From assembly GCA_022819855.1 (NCBI GenBank), contig JAJEGN010000008.1, forward strand, positions 62,001-126,000: a DNA stretch of 64,000 nt, written 5' to 3'. Below, one piece after another: positions 9,879 through 18,568 of the stretch. A program made the position numbers and the translations under genes. Origin of the DNA: Gammaproteobacteria bacterium (GTDB lineage Bacteria > Pseudomonadota > Gammaproteobacteria > Steroidobacterales > Rariloculaceae). The notes below the pieces were generated by a model. The model ran no database searches. It was not told where the DNA came from and saw only the letters and a program-made list of their open reading frames with translations. Position 1 is the stretch's first letter, and the number at the start of each line of letters is the position of its first letter.

Positions 9879-11489
9879 ATGCCACGAATCCACACCACGC
9901 TCCCGTGCGCCCTCCTTCTGGTCGCCGGCGCACAAGCCGCGGCCCAGGACTTCCCGCCGGGCTATCTCGATCCCGAACCGATCCTGAGGGCTGCGGAGGA
10001 AGCCATCGGCGCGAACAGTCTCCAGTGCGTGACGGTCTCCGGTGAAGCCTACTCGGGGGCCGTCGGCCAGCAGCGCCTCAACGACAAGAACGTCGACTGG
10101 CCCCGCGGTGCGCCGCTCGAGAACTACTCGCGGACGATGGACTGGAACGCGAGCACGATGATCGAAACTTTCGACCGCACGCCCGGAGTGAACCCGGCCT
10201 CTTGGAAATACGGTGTCGGCTGGTTGAGCGGCACGCCGACGCAACGCAACACGCGCCAGCACTTCTACGTCACGGGCGATTACGCCTGGCACCAGGACGG
10301 CGAGGATGCCCTGCCGCTTGCGGCACATCCGGAACACGCTGAAATATACCAGCTCGACATGTGGCTCAATCCGCACGGCTTTCTCAAGGCCGCCCGCCTG
10401 CCCGACGCGAACCCTGTCGCAAGCTGGCGCTGGGAACTCGGTGAGATGGGGCGCGACGGGCCGACGACGCAGCCCGAGCGCGTCACGATCGTCTCGATCA
10501 CGATGCTCGGCAAGTACCGCGTCGACGCGACGATCAACAGCCAGAACCTGCTGCAGCGCATCCATACCTGGGTCGGCGACCCGGTGCTCGGCGACATGAA
10601 TTACGAGCACGAGTTCTTCAACGACGAGTACGCCGACCTCGGCGGCGGCGTCCGCTTCCCGACCCGCTGGCACAGCCACCAGGGCTGGGATGACAACTAC
10701 CAGGCCCAGAGCATCAATGCCGGTCACAATTCCTTCGGCGGCATTCTCGACGACATCACGGCGAACGACTGCAACACCGATATCGAGGTCCCCGAGTCCG
10801 TACTCGGCGCGGATTCTTCGGTCCGCGTCGAAAGCCAGGAACTCGCGGACGGCGTGTATCTGCTCGGCGGCTCATCGCACAACAGCGTCGCCATCGAGTT
10901 CGGCGACTTCGTGACCGTCATCGAGGCGCCGATCGACGAGGCACGCAGCCTCGCCGTGATCGAGACGGTCGTCGACCTGTTCCCCGGCAAACCGATCCGC
11001 TTCGTCGTCAACACCCACCAGCATCATGACCACGTCGGCGGGCTCAGGACCTACATGCACATCGGCGCGACGATCGTGACGCACCGCGTCAATTTCCCGT
11101 TCTACACGAACGACGTGCTCAACTACGCCCCCCGCACGATGGCGCCCGACATGGTCTCGCTCTGGCCGCCGACCGAACTCGCCGAAGGCTACTATTACGA
11201 ACTCGTGACCGAGAACTACGTCATCAGCGACGGGCAGCGCAACCTGAACCTCTCCTACGTGCACCCGCTCGACCGCGTCGAAGGCATGCTCATGGCTTAC
11301 CTGCCCGGCGAACGCATGGTCATCGAGGCCGACCTCTTCGATACGCACGAGCCGCAGCCCGCCGAACCGACCCAGGCCAACATGGCGCTGCTCAACCAGG
11401 TGCGGCGTCTGGGGCTCGAGGTGGACACCATCGTGCCGATCCACGGCCAGCCGGCAGCGTGGTCAGAGTTCCTGAACGTCGTCGAGTGA
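9879..11489 (+). CDS. Secreted metallo-beta-lactamase-fold hydrolase
   Basis: A 536-residue exported protein. The start at 9879 gives a signal peptide, MPRIHTTLPCALLLVAGAQA, with cleavage before QDFPP; the frame is open further upstream but without export signal. The N-terminal 300 residues are a beta-rich region I cannot assign. The C-terminal part is a metallo-beta-lactamase fold with the metal motif THQHHDHVGG (HxHxDH) near residue 380, and later EADLFDTHEP and VPIHGQP supplying the remaining ligands. The combination of a large N-terminal domain with a C-terminal MBL fold is seen in uncharacterised periplasmic hydrolases. Substrate unknown. Confidence 0.85.
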   Translation: MPRIHTTLPCALLLVAGAQAAAQDFPPGYLDPEPILRAAEEAIGANSLQCVTVSGEAYSGAVGQQRLNDKNVDWPRGAPLENYSRTMDWNASTMIETFDRTPGVNPASWKYGVGWLSGTPTQRNTRQHFYVTGDYAWHQDGEDALPLAAHPEHAEIYQLDMWLNPHGFLKAARLPDANPVASWRWELGEMGRDGPTTQPERVTIVSITMLGKYRVDATINSQNLLQRIHTWVGDPVLGDMNYEHEFFNDEYADLGGGVRFPTRWHSHQGWDDNYQAQSINAGHNSFGGILDDITANDCNTDIEVPESVLGADSSVRVESQELADGVYLLGGSSHNSVAIEFGDFVTVIEAPIDEARSLAVIETVVDLFPGKPIRFVVNTHQHHDHVGGLRTYMHIGATIVTHRVNFPFYTNDVLNYAPRTMAPDMVSLWPPTELAEGYYYELVTENYVISDGQRNLNLSYVHPLDRVEGMLMAYLPGERMVIEADLFDTHEPQPAEPTQANMALLNQVRRLGLEVDTIVPIHGQPAAWSEFLNVVE

Positions 11490-11567
11490 ACCTGATATCG
11501 GACCACCAGCCGCCTGAGACCGGGAACAGGCTCAGGCGATTCCGGGCGGTAAGCGGGGACTAGCGGC

Positions 11568-12182
11568 ATGGTTTCGAAGACCGTTTCGGCGCATCTTCTG
11601 GCAGCGCTCGCGGTTGGGGGAGTCCAGGCGCAGACCATGGTCGTTCTGGAAACCGAACTCGGCGACATCTCGATCGAGGTTTACGAGGATCGGGCGCCGA
11701 TTTCGTCAGCGAGCTTTCTCGATCATGTCGATGGCGGCTACTTCGAGGGGGGCGCGTTCTACAGGACAGTCACCACGGAGAACGACAACGGCAGCCCGAT
11801 TATCGAGGTCGTTCAGGGCGGCGTGATCGGCGGGGAATCGGATTTGCCGACCGTGGAGCACGAATCCACGGAGATTACCGGCATCCTCCACGAGGACGGC
11901 GTGGTTTCCCTTGGCCGAACGGATCCGGGCACGGCAAGCGGCGCGGCCTTCTTCATCTGTATCGGCGATCAACCGGGACTGGACTTTGGCGCCGCGCGCA
12001 ATCCGGATGGACTTGGATTCGCCGCGTTCGGGCGGGTTGTGGATGGCATGGACGTCGTACACGACATTCACCGTCGAGAGGCGAACGGACCCAGCGATTC
12101 GCCCTATACCGAGGGGCAGATCCTGACCGAACCGGTGGGCATTGCATCCGCCTACCGTCAGAACGCGGCAGGCAACGAGTAG
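11568..12182 (+). CDS. Periplasmic cyclophilin-type peptidylprolyl isomerase
   Basis: A 204-residue exported cyclophilin that would catalyse cis-trans isomerisation of prolyl bonds in periplasmic proteins. An N-terminal signal ending GGVQAQ precedes the fold. Recognisable segments are VLETELGDISIEVYEDRAP, FYRTV (with the active-site Arg), VVQGG and GAAFFICIGDQPGLDF, the last matching the SQFFI segment of the family. The C-terminal FGRVVDGMDVVHDI is typical. The active-site Gln of SQFF is Ala here (SGAAFF), so activity may be lower than in standard cyclophilins. It stands alone downstream of the MBL-fold gene. Confidence 0.85.
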   Translation: MVSKTVSAHLLAALAVGGVQAQTMVVLETELGDISIEVYEDRAPISSASFLDHVDGGYFEGGAFYRTVTTENDNGSPIIEVVQGGVIGGESDLPTVEHESTEITGILHEDGVVSLGRTDPGTASGAAFFICIGDQPGLDFGAARNPDGLGFAAFGRVVDGMDVVHDIHRREANGPSDSPYTEGQILTEPVGIASAYRQNAAGNE

Positions 12183-12385
12183 CGGTGTCCACCATCAGCG
12201 CCAGTTCTGTTCCCATTCCTGGAGGAGTGCCGCGACCATCCCGAGCGTATCCGTAGCCAGATCGATTCGTTCGCCTGCGAAACCTGGCCGAAAGCCCGCC
12301 GCGTCGATCCGGCGGGGCCGCGCGGACTGAAACTGACGGCGAACAGGATAGAATGACCTGAGCTGTCAATCGGGAGGTCGCCGCC

Positions 12386-13288
12386 GTGAAGAGCATCCGA
12401 TCAAGAGATGTCCCGATCGCCTGGATGTCGCTCAGCTTGTCCGCAGTGGCGGTCCTCGCAAGCCTCTCCGGCACTATCGCAGCCCAGACCGCGATCCATG
12501 AGGCGTTTCCTGACTATGACCCGCCGCTCACGGCGCACGGGACCCCCGACATCAGCGGGATCTGGCAATCGTTCACAACGGCGAACTGGAATGTCCTCTC
12601 GCACGCGGTGCAGCCGGGTCCGTTCGCGGAGATCACGGGCGCCTGGGGGGCCGGGCGGGCAGGGCTCGGCATCGTTGAGGGCGATGAACTCCCCTACCAG
12701 GAATGGGCTCGGGCAGAGCAGATGAGGAACCGCGCGAACCGCACGGTCGTCAACGTCACCAACGATCCCAGCCGCTTCGACACGGGCGATCCCGAGTTGC
12801 AGTGTTTTCGCGCGGGCGTCCCGCGCGCCAACTACATGCCGTATCCGTTTCAGATTTTTCAGACTCCCGAACAGATACTCGTTGTCTACGAGTACAAGGG
12901 CGCCTACCGGACGATCTACATGGACGAGGACCGCCCGGCGTACGATCAGTCCTGGATGGGGACGTCCAACGGCCGCTGGGAGGGCAATACGCTCGTCGTC
13001 GACGTGCAGGGATTCAACGAGCATACCTGGTTCGACCGCGAGGGCAACTTCGCCAGCGACGCGCTGCGCGTCACCGAACGATGGACGCCCGTTAGCCCCT
13101 GGCACATGCGGTACGAGGCCACCATCGAGGATCCCAACGTATTCACGCGACCATGGAATATCAGCTTCATGCTCTATCGAAACGTCGAGACCGGCGCGAA
13201 GCTCCTTGAATTCAATTGCGTTCCGATCGTCGAACCAATGATGTACGAGCCGCTCGGCTTCCTTGACGAGGACGTCACGAACGATTGA
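12386..13288 (+). CDS. Secreted 'PDISGIW' family protein, short type
   Basis: A 300-residue exported protein with GTG start at 12386 preceded by CGGGAGG. After a signal sequence ending TIAAQ, the mature part opens with the family hallmark HGTPDISGIWQS. Further conserved segments are GVPRANYMPYPFQIFQ, SNGRWEGNTLVVDVQGFNE and RPWNISFMLYR. This family is widespread in environmental proteobacteria and acidobacteria, but I know of no assigned function. It heads a probable operon with a longer relative, a DUF6152 protein and two DUF6644 membrane proteins. A paralogue with the same motifs is encoded on the minus strand at 17349-18167. Confidence 0.75.
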   Translation: MKSIRSRDVPIAWMSLSLSAVAVLASLSGTIAAQTAIHEAFPDYDPPLTAHGTPDISGIWQSFTTANWNVLSHAVQPGPFAEITGAWGAGRAGLGIVEGDELPYQEWARAEQMRNRANRTVVNVTNDPSRFDTGDPELQCFRAGVPRANYMPYPFQIFQTPEQILVVYEYKGAYRTIYMDEDRPAYDQSWMGTSNGRWEGNTLVVDVQGFNEHTWFDREGNFASDALRVTERWTPVSPWHMRYEATIEDPNVFTRPWNISFMLYRNVETGAKLLEFNCVPIVEPMMYEPLGFLDEDVTND

Positions 13289-13327
13289 CCTGTCATGATT
13301 GAATACGCTTGGCGGGAGGCTACTGAA

Positions 13328-14443
13328 ATGACAATTCGAAGACCCGCGTTAGTTGTGTTGGTCGCAATGGCGACCGCACTGTCGGCACAAACGGCGAGCA
13401 GCCAGTCGACGCCGCCGTCAGCCCTGGTCAACCAGCAATCCCGGGAAACGGTCGAAGCGGCCCGCGCCGCATCCCCGCACACCCCCGAGTCGACCTTTGC
13501 CTATTTCCGGGAGGAAGCCGAGCGGTTCCTCGCCGAAGCCACCCAACAGATCTGGGATCCAACCGCACCGCGGGAGGCGTCGCCAAGAACGTCCTGGGGC
13601 GATCCGGACCTGTCAGGCTACTGGCTGAACGTGGCCTACGTGCCGCTCGAACGCCCCGACGAACTGGCGGACAAGGCCTTGTATACCGAAGAGGAAGCCA
13701 TCACGGCCTTCGTGCGATGGGCGACCCGGGATGCGTCCGTGGACCCCGCCACGGTGCATTACGACTGGACGGAGTTCGGGATGGACAACTGGCAGAGCCC
13801 CATCCGCCCGAATCGCAGAACATCGCTCATCGTGGATCCCCCGAACGGGAAGAGACCGCCGCTGACGGCGGCGGGGCAGACACGGCTCCAGGAACAGGCG
13901 CGCCGGCATACGCTCGAGTCCCGGGGTCTGTACGAACGCTGCATTCAAGGTAACCAGGGACCGCCGCGGGTCCCGTTTGTGCAGAACACGGGCGAATCCC
14001 AGATCGTGCAGACCCCCGAGGCGCTGGTTCTCATCACGCAGGCCAACAGCGACGTGCGAATCATTCACCTCGACGGATCGCCCCATGCGCCGGAGTCGGT
14101 GCGCGGATATCTCGGGGACTCCCGCGGACACTGGGACGGCGACACTCTCGTCATCGAGACCACGAATTTCAGCGAGCACCGCAAATGGAACGGTTCCGCC
14201 GGAAGTCTCCACCTCGAGGAACGCCTGACCCGGGTCGCCGACGACACCCTGCTCTACGAAGCGACCGTTACCGATCCCACGACCTGGGAAGCCCCGTGGA
14301 GCATCGAAATCCCCTGGCCGCGCATGGAGCCGCCGGGGCTGTTCGAGTTCGCCTGCCACGAACAGAACTATGGCATTATCAATGTGCTCAGAGGAGCCAG
14401 AGTCCGCGCCGCGGAGTATCAGGCCACTCAGGCAGCAGAGTGA
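13328..14443 (+). CDS. Secreted 'PDLSGYW' family protein, long type
   Basis: A 371-residue exported protein. The ATG at 13328 is chosen because GCGGGAGG precedes it and the product starts with a signal, MTIRRPALVVLVAMATALSAQ. A 56-residue insertion precedes the hallmark WGDPDLSGYWLNVAYVPLERP. Other shared motifs are LYERCIQG, RGHWDGDTLVIETTNF, RVADDTLLYEATVTDP and FEFACHEQNYGIINVL. It resembles the protein encoded at 16264-17352 more than its own neighbour, so the pair of short and long forms existed before the module was duplicated. Function unknown; no catalytic motif is evident. Conserved cysteines (RCIQ, FACHE) could form a disulfide. Confidence 0.75.
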   Translation: MTIRRPALVVLVAMATALSAQTASSQSTPPSALVNQQSRETVEAARAASPHTPESTFAYFREEAERFLAEATQQIWDPTAPREASPRTSWGDPDLSGYWLNVAYVPLERPDELADKALYTEEEAITAFVRWATRDASVDPATVHYDWTEFGMDNWQSPIRPNRRTSLIVDPPNGKRPPLTAAGQTRLQEQARRHTLESRGLYERCIQGNQGPPRVPFVQNTGESQIVQTPEALVLITQANSDVRIIHLDGSPHAPESVRGYLGDSRGHWDGDTLVIETTNFSEHRKWNGSAGSLHLEERLTRVADDTLLYEATVTDPTTWEAPWSIEIPWPRMEPPGLFEFACHEQNYGIINVLRGARVRAAEYQATQAAE

Positions 14444-14460
14444 CGTCGGGGGAGCGAATC

Positions 14461-14892
14461 ATGACGAAACTGTTCGGATTGGCCGTGACGACCACTGGCA
14501 TGACAGCGTGGCTCGCATCCGCACCTGTAACGGCACACCACTCGTTCGCGGCAGCGTATGACGAAAACGCACCTCTGAACATCGAGGGCGTCGTCACGAA
14601 AGTGGAATTGACCAACCCCCACTCATGGCTCTGGGTGGACGTGACTGACGAGAACGGAACTGTCACCAACTGGGGCTTCGAGGGCGGTCCGCCGGTCAAC
14701 CTCTTCAGGAACGGCCTGACGAGGGATACGTTGCCGGTCGGCTCGGAAATCAAGGTCTTCGCCTATCAGGCCAAGAGCGGCGAGAACAAGGGTGTGGCCG
14801 TCTTTTTCGAGTATCTCGACGGCCGGAAGATATTCATGGGCGGCTCGGCGCCCGGGGCCGACGGTCGGCCGCGACCCGACGACAACAACTAG
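14461..14892 (+). CDS. DUF6152 family periplasmic protein
   Basis: A 143-residue exported protein starting at 14461, 17 bases after the preceding gene, with GGGGGAG upstream. The signal peptide ends PVTA, so the mature chain is predicted to begin HHSFAAAYD, the DUF6152 hallmark. The remainder has VVTKVELTNPHSWLWVDV and a C-terminal GRKIFMGGSAP. A mature N terminus starting His-His, together with the His in NPHSW, would suit metal binding, but that is inference. A paralogue occurs at 18164-18568. The family is common in gene sets with DUF6644 membrane proteins, as here, and has no established function that I know. Confidence 0.8.
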   Translation: MTKLFGLAVTTTGMTAWLASAPVTAHHSFAAAYDENAPLNIEGVVTKVELTNPHSWLWVDVTDENGTVTNWGFEGGPPVNLFRNGLTRDTLPVGSEIKVFAYQAKSGENKGVAVFFEYLDGRKIFMGGSAPGADGRPRPDDNN

Positions 14893-14953
14893 CCCCCGCG
14901 CGGCGTATCGATCCCCTTGTGACCACGACCGGGCAAAGCTGCCGGACCGGTTG

Positions 14954-15454
14954 ATGTCATTGCTTGAGTTTTGCCAGTGGCTGGCGGCGACGCCGGCCAG
15001 CATCGCCCTGCGCGAATCCCACTATCTCTACCTCGCCATTCTCGCCACGCACGTTCTAACGCTCGGCGTGTTCCTGGGCACGGCGCTGATCGTCGATCTG
15101 CGCCTGCTGGGCCTGATGATGCGCAGTGTGCCGGTGTCGGAATTCCTGTCACGCCTGTTGCCGTGGACTGTCGGAGGTTTCGTGGTGATGGCAGCCAGCG
15201 GATCACTGATGTTCTTCGCGACGCCGGTGGACAAGTACCCCAACCTGTTTTTTCGCGCCAAACTGCTGCTGCTCGTCTTCGCCGGGATCACTGTGTGGCT
15301 GTTTAACAGGACCGTTCGGCTGCGGATCGACGAGTGGGACAGGGATCCGGTGCCGCCTGCGGCTGTGCGGGCTACCGGCGGCCTGTCACTCGTCTTCTGG
15401 ATCGGCATTCTCGTGGCGGGGCGCATGATTCCCTATCAGCAATACTGGTTCTAG
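14954..15454 (+). CDS. DUF6644-like membrane protein, first copy
   Basis: A 166-residue integral membrane protein with about four hydrophobic segments: around the HYLYLAILATHVLTLGVFLG stretch, LPWTVGGFVVMAASGSLMFF, AKLLLLVFAGITVWLF, and the C-terminal LVFWIGILVAGRMIPY. ATG at 14954 is used; a TTG immediately upstream would add one residue. The pattern of an early His (SHYLYLA, THVLTLG) and a C-terminal GR is shared with the next gene, indicating tandem paralogues that could form a heterodimer. Conserved membrane histidines raise the possibility of haem binding, unproven. Part of the module at 12386-15927. Confidence 0.72.
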   Translation: MSLLEFCQWLAATPASIALRESHYLYLAILATHVLTLGVFLGTALIVDLRLLGLMMRSVPVSEFLSRLLPWTVGGFVVMAASGSLMFFATPVDKYPNLFFRAKLLLLVFAGITVWLFNRTVRLRIDEWDRDPVPPAAVRATGGLSLVFWIGILVAGRMIPYQQYWF

Positions 15455-15456
15455 CG

Positions 15457-15927
15457 ATGTCGCTGCTCGAGGTCTTCCACGCGCTTGAAAGCTTGCCGCT
15501 GCTCGTCGCGATGCGCGGTTCACCGTGGATATTCCCCGTCATCGCGACTCTTCACCTGATTGGGCTTGCGATAATCGGCGGCGCTGTGCTCGTGGTCGAC
15601 CTTCGCCTGCTTGGCCTGGGCCTGACTCGTCAGCCGGTCGCGCAACTCGCTCGCAGCGCCGAGCCGTTGCTGCTGACCGGTATCGCCGTCATGCTGTTGA
15701 CAGGGCCCTGGCTATTCATGTGCTTCGCGACCAAGTACTACTACCTCACCCCGTTCTGGATAAAGCTCGCATCCCTCGTACTGGTTCTGGTCTTTACCTT
15801 CACCGTTCGACGGCGTTTCCTGTTGGGTTCCGCGGCCGCCCATCGGCAGCGCGTACCGTTGGCCGTCACGTCGATGTCGCTCTGGTTGTGCGTCGCTGTG
15901 GGTGGACGCTTGATCGGCTTTCCGTGA
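15457..15927 (+). CDS. DUF6644-like membrane protein, second copy
   Basis: A 156-residue membrane protein starting two bases after the stop of the previous gene, so the two are translated together. Four hydrophobic segments are visible: PWIFPVIATLHLIGLAIIGG, PLLLTGIAVMLLTGPWLFM, IKLASLVLVLVFTFTV and SMSLWLCVAVGGRLIGF. ATLHLIGLAIIGGAVLVVDLRLLGL aligns with ATHVLTLGVFLGTALIVDLRLLGL of the first copy, showing common descent. It closes the five-gene module. No enzyme motif is present; a membrane partner for the periplasmic DUF6152 protein is the most reasonable guess. Confidence 0.72.
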   Translation: MSLLEVFHALESLPLLVAMRGSPWIFPVIATLHLIGLAIIGGAVLVVDLRLLGLGLTRQPVAQLARSAEPLLLTGIAVMLLTGPWLFMCFATKYYYLTPFWIKLASLVLVLVFTFTVRRRFLLGSAAAHRQRVPLAVTSMSLWLCVAVGGRLIGFP

Positions 15928-15949
15928 GTCGCATCGGCGCGCGCTGCCG

Positions 15950-16171
15950 ATGGGCGACCAACACCCAACAGTAGCGATTCGTTTGAACAACTTGGCGATA
16001 CTGCTACGCGACACCAACCGCATCAAAGAAGCCGAACCACTGTTGCGGCGGGCGCTGAAGATCCTCGACTCGTTTCGTGCTCAGACCGGGCACGAGCACC
16101 CGGGATACCAATCACTTAGCGTGAACTTCCAAGCCCTGCAGAAGATGATGGGATCGAAAAATTCGGACTGA
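15950..16171 (+). pseudogene. C-terminal relic of a TPR (kinesin light chain-like) repeat protein
   Basis: The 73-codon frame reads GDQHPTVAIRLNNLAILLRD, then TNRIKEAEPLLRRALKILD, then GHEHPGYQSLSVNFQALQ and a stop. The first two parts are one TPR_10/TPR_12 unit, and the last is the usual tail of long NB-ARC or TIR proteins that carry such repeats. Intact members have several to dozens of units and an N-terminal signalling domain; none of that is present here, and the upstream bases belong to the DUF6644 gene. I therefore read it as what remains after a deletion. Whether it is expressed is unknown. Confidence 0.6.
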
Positions 16172-16263
16172 ATCGTGGCTCGACCCGACCCGAAGGGACA
16201 ACGCACGAGCATAGTGGAGCGCTCATCAGCCGCGTGACCGCCAGAATCAAACGCGGACGACCG

Positions 16264-17352
16264 CTACCGCACAACCTCCTCAGCCTCCGCAGCCTCCTCG
16301 CGTTCGCGCACGCGCTCACCCGACAGAATATTCGCCATCCCGTAGTTGCCTTCAGTGCACGCATACTCGAAGAGCACCGCGTCCATCATGGTCAACGGAT
16401 AGACGCCGCCCCACGGTTCCGCCCAGGTATCGGGATCCACGACAGTGAACGCGTACTCGACCGTGTCGTGGTCGATCCGGGTCAATCGTTCCGTCACGCG
16501 CATGTTTTCGCTCGCGCCTCGCCACGCCGACGCCGGGTGGAATCCCGCCGTTTCGATCACGAGCGTGTCGCCGTCCCAGCGGCCGACCGACGTGCCGTTG
16601 TACTGCGGCAGCAGATCGCCCGGCATCTCGCGGCCGTCCGTCGGAATGATCCTCGGGTCGCCCATCTCGCCCTGGATGAGGACGTAGCCGGGGCTCTGGA
16701 ATATCTGCAGATTGCTGTTGTAACCGCGCGGCAGGATCGGCGGCAGCGTGCTCGACCAGACGATGCAGCGCTCGGTCAAGGACCTGAATTCCGGGCCGTC
16801 GAACTCATGCCCGCGTCGGGCTTCGGCGCGCGCCTCGCGCCGCGCCACGGCCGCCGGCAGCAGCGGCGGGATTCTGCCGCTGGCCGGCATGTTGACGATC
16901 GAGGTCCGCAGGTTCGGCGACGTCACGCCCTCGTTTTCGCTCAACGCAAAGGTGCCGAAGTCGTAATGGACGTCCGCCGCCGTCCCGGGCGTCGTCTCGT
17001 CGTCTTCGTCCACTTCCTCGAGCCGCGCCTGCTCGTATGCCACAAGTTCCTCGGGCGTGAAAAACTCCTTGTCGCCGAGCTCTGCCGGGCGCTCGAGCGG
17101 TGCGATCGTGAATTCGGCGTAGACGCCGGAGAGGTCCGGCACGCCCCAGGCCGTGCGGGGATGGTCTGCCACGTCCGGCGCCTGCGCCGCTGCGTCGAGC
17201 GGCGCAGCCAGCAGCAGAGCCGCGGCGGCGGTCGCGAGAGTCGCGGCGGTCGCGTCCAGACGACTTCGACAAACCCTGCTCCGCTCGCGACCTGTCGGGG
17301 CGGCTGGCGCGAAAACGCCGAAGGTGGTGTTCAAACAAGCTTCAGGTTTCAT
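16264..17352 (-). CDS. Secreted 'PDLSGVY' family protein, long type (second module)
   Basis: A 362-residue exported protein. The start at 17352 overlaps the TGA of the upstream gene in ATGA and has GGAGGAG about ten bases before it, so translational coupling is likely. The leader is long (about 57 residues), with the hydrophobic stretch ATLATAAAALLLAAPLDAAAQ. The mature part shows WGVPDLSGVYAEFTIAPLERP, LTERCIVW, SVGRWDGDTLVIETAGFH, RIDHDTVEYAFTVVDP and FEYACTEGNYGMANIL. These match the long-type protein at 13328-14443 motif for motif. The product ends in a Glu-rich tail (REREEAAEAEEVVR). Function unknown. Confidence 0.75.
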   Translation of the reverse strand: MKPEACLNTTFGVFAPAAPTGRERSRVCRSRLDATAATLATAAAALLLAAPLDAAAQAPDVADHPRTAWGVPDLSGVYAEFTIAPLERPAELGDKEFFTPEELVAYEQARLEEVDEDDETTPGTAADVHYDFGTFALSENEGVTSPNLRTSIVNMPASGRIPPLLPAAVARREARAEARRGHEFDGPEFRSLTERCIVWSSTLPPILPRGYNSNLQIFQSPGYVLIQGEMGDPRIIPTDGREMPGDLLPQYNGTSVGRWDGDTLVIETAGFHPASAWRGASENMRVTERLTRIDHDTVEYAFTVVDPDTWAEPWGGVYPLTMMDAVLFEYACTEGNYGMANILSGERVREREEAAEAEEVVR

Positions 17353-18167
17353 TGTCTCGTTGCTCCTCCGGGCGGTGTGGTGCCGGGCTTGCGCAAGTGA
17401 CCGTAAATTCTCTCTTCGGCAAACGGTTCACACTTGAACTCCAGCAAACGGAAGTTCTCATCGACGATTCGGTAGAGCGGCAGGCGAATCGTCCAGGGGC
17501 GCGAAAACACCGTCGGGTCGTCGACGGTCGCTTCGTATTCGAGGTGGTTCGGCCCGATCGGCTTGTAGCGCTCCACGACGCTGGCGTTCGCGCTCGCGTA
17601 GTTTCCCGCACGATCCAGCCATGTCTGGCCGTTGAAGCCCGTGACGTCGACGACGAAGGTGTCCTCCTCCCAACGGCCGTTCGACCAGCCCATCCAACTG
17701 TCGAGCGGCGCTTCGCTTTCCCCGTCCACGAAAATGCGTCTGAAGCCGGTCGCAAACTGGTAAACGACGATGACGTCGCGTTCGTTCTGCACGATCTGGA
17801 ACGGATACGGCATGTACGTGGAGCGCGGCACGCCGCCCAGGTAGCAGTTACCTTCGGGGTCCTCCGCCAGGCGTTGCGCGTGACGCCGGTCCCGTTCGGC
17901 AAGCGCCTCGGGCAGGTAGGGGAGCGCGCCGCCTTCGACTACGCCCCGGCCCGGTGGAACGGCGAACTGCGCGCCGAGTTCGAGCAGCACGGGGTAGTCC
18001 GCCGCATGGGTTTCGAGATTCCAGTGGGCCGTACCGACAGCCTGCCAGACGCCGCTCAGGTCCGGGCGCCCGCCCGCGGTGCGCGGAAACTCGGTCAGGA
18101 CCTGGGCAGTGGCGTTCGCCGCGGCGAGCAGCACGGCCAGCGTCGCTGCGATTCGTTGGATCGTCAT
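17349..18167 (-). CDS. Secreted 'PDLSGVW' family protein, short type (second module)
   Basis: A 272-residue exported protein. ATG at 18167 overlaps the stop of the upstream DUF6152 gene by four bases (ATGA), and the product begins with a signal, MTIQRIAATLAVLLAAANA. Motifs are GGRPDLSGVWQAVGTAHWN, GVPRSTYMPYPFQIVQ, SNGRWEEDTFVVDVTGFNG and RPWTIRLPLYRI. It is the counterpart of the protein at 12386-13288. The middle gene of a three-gene module in which DUF6152 comes first, whereas in the plus-strand module DUF6152 comes third. Function unknown. Confidence 0.75.
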   Translation of the reverse strand: MTIQRIAATLAVLLAAANATAQVLTEFPRTAGGRPDLSGVWQAVGTAHWNLETHAADYPVLLELGAQFAVPPGRGVVEGGALPYLPEALAERDRRHAQRLAEDPEGNCYLGGVPRSTYMPYPFQIVQNERDVIVVYQFATGFRRIFVDGESEAPLDSWMGWSNGRWEEDTFVVDVTGFNGQTWLDRAGNYASANASVVERYKPIGPNHLEYEATVDDPTVFSRPWTIRLPLYRIVDENFRLLEFKCEPFAEERIYGHLRKPGTTPPGGATRQ

Positions 18168-18568
18168 TCCGCGCTCGGATTCGGGGTCGGCGTGCCCTGG
18201 AAGAACAGCTCGCGGCCGTCGGCGAATCTCATGTCGCGGCCGACCGCACGGTTCGAACGGTCGCGCGCCTGGTAGCCGCGGATGAAGAGCTCCGAGCCGA
18301 TCGGTATCGAATTCCTGGTGATACCTCGCCGGACCAGCGCATTCGGGCTGCCGCCTTCGATCATCCAGACGGCAGTTTCGCCGTTCTCGTCGACGACCTC
18401 GACGTGGATCCACGAGTGCGGATTGATCAATTCCACTTTGGTCACCGTGCCTTCGAACTCGACGGGCCGGTCGACATCGAACTCGGTCGCAAACGCATGG
18501 TGCGCGCGAATCGCCGCGCTTCCGAGCGCGCTCGCGGCGAAAAGGACAATCAGCGTGGCAGGTCGCAT
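18164..18568 (-). CDS. DUF6152 family periplasmic protein (second module)
   Basis: A 134-residue exported protein starting at 18568 after GGGGAGG. The signal peptide is MRPATLIVLFAASALGSAAI, and the most likely cleavage leaves HHAFATEFD at the mature N terminus, the DUF6152 hallmark. EGTVTKVELINPHSWIHVEV follows, nearly identical in layout to the paralogue at 14461. The C terminus, GRELFFQGTPTPNPSAE, parallels GRKIFMGGSAP. First gene of a tightly overlapping three-gene unit. It is divergent from the Tat-exported SDR gene at 18811; the 242 bases between should hold both promoters. Confidence 0.8.
   Translation of the reverse strand: MRPATLIVLFAASALGSAAIRAHHAFATEFDVDRPVEFEGTVTKVELINPHSWIHVEVVDENGETAVWMIEGGSPNALVRRGITRNSIPIGSELFIRGYQARDRSNRAVGRDMRFADGRELFFQGTPTPNPSAE

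Noticed and set aside
12195..12330. Minus-strand reading ending ERIDLATDTLGMVAALLQEW and a stop
   Set aside because: It looks protein-like at its end and could be the tail of a lost gene, but I see no start, no ribosome binding site and no family, so I do not annotate it.
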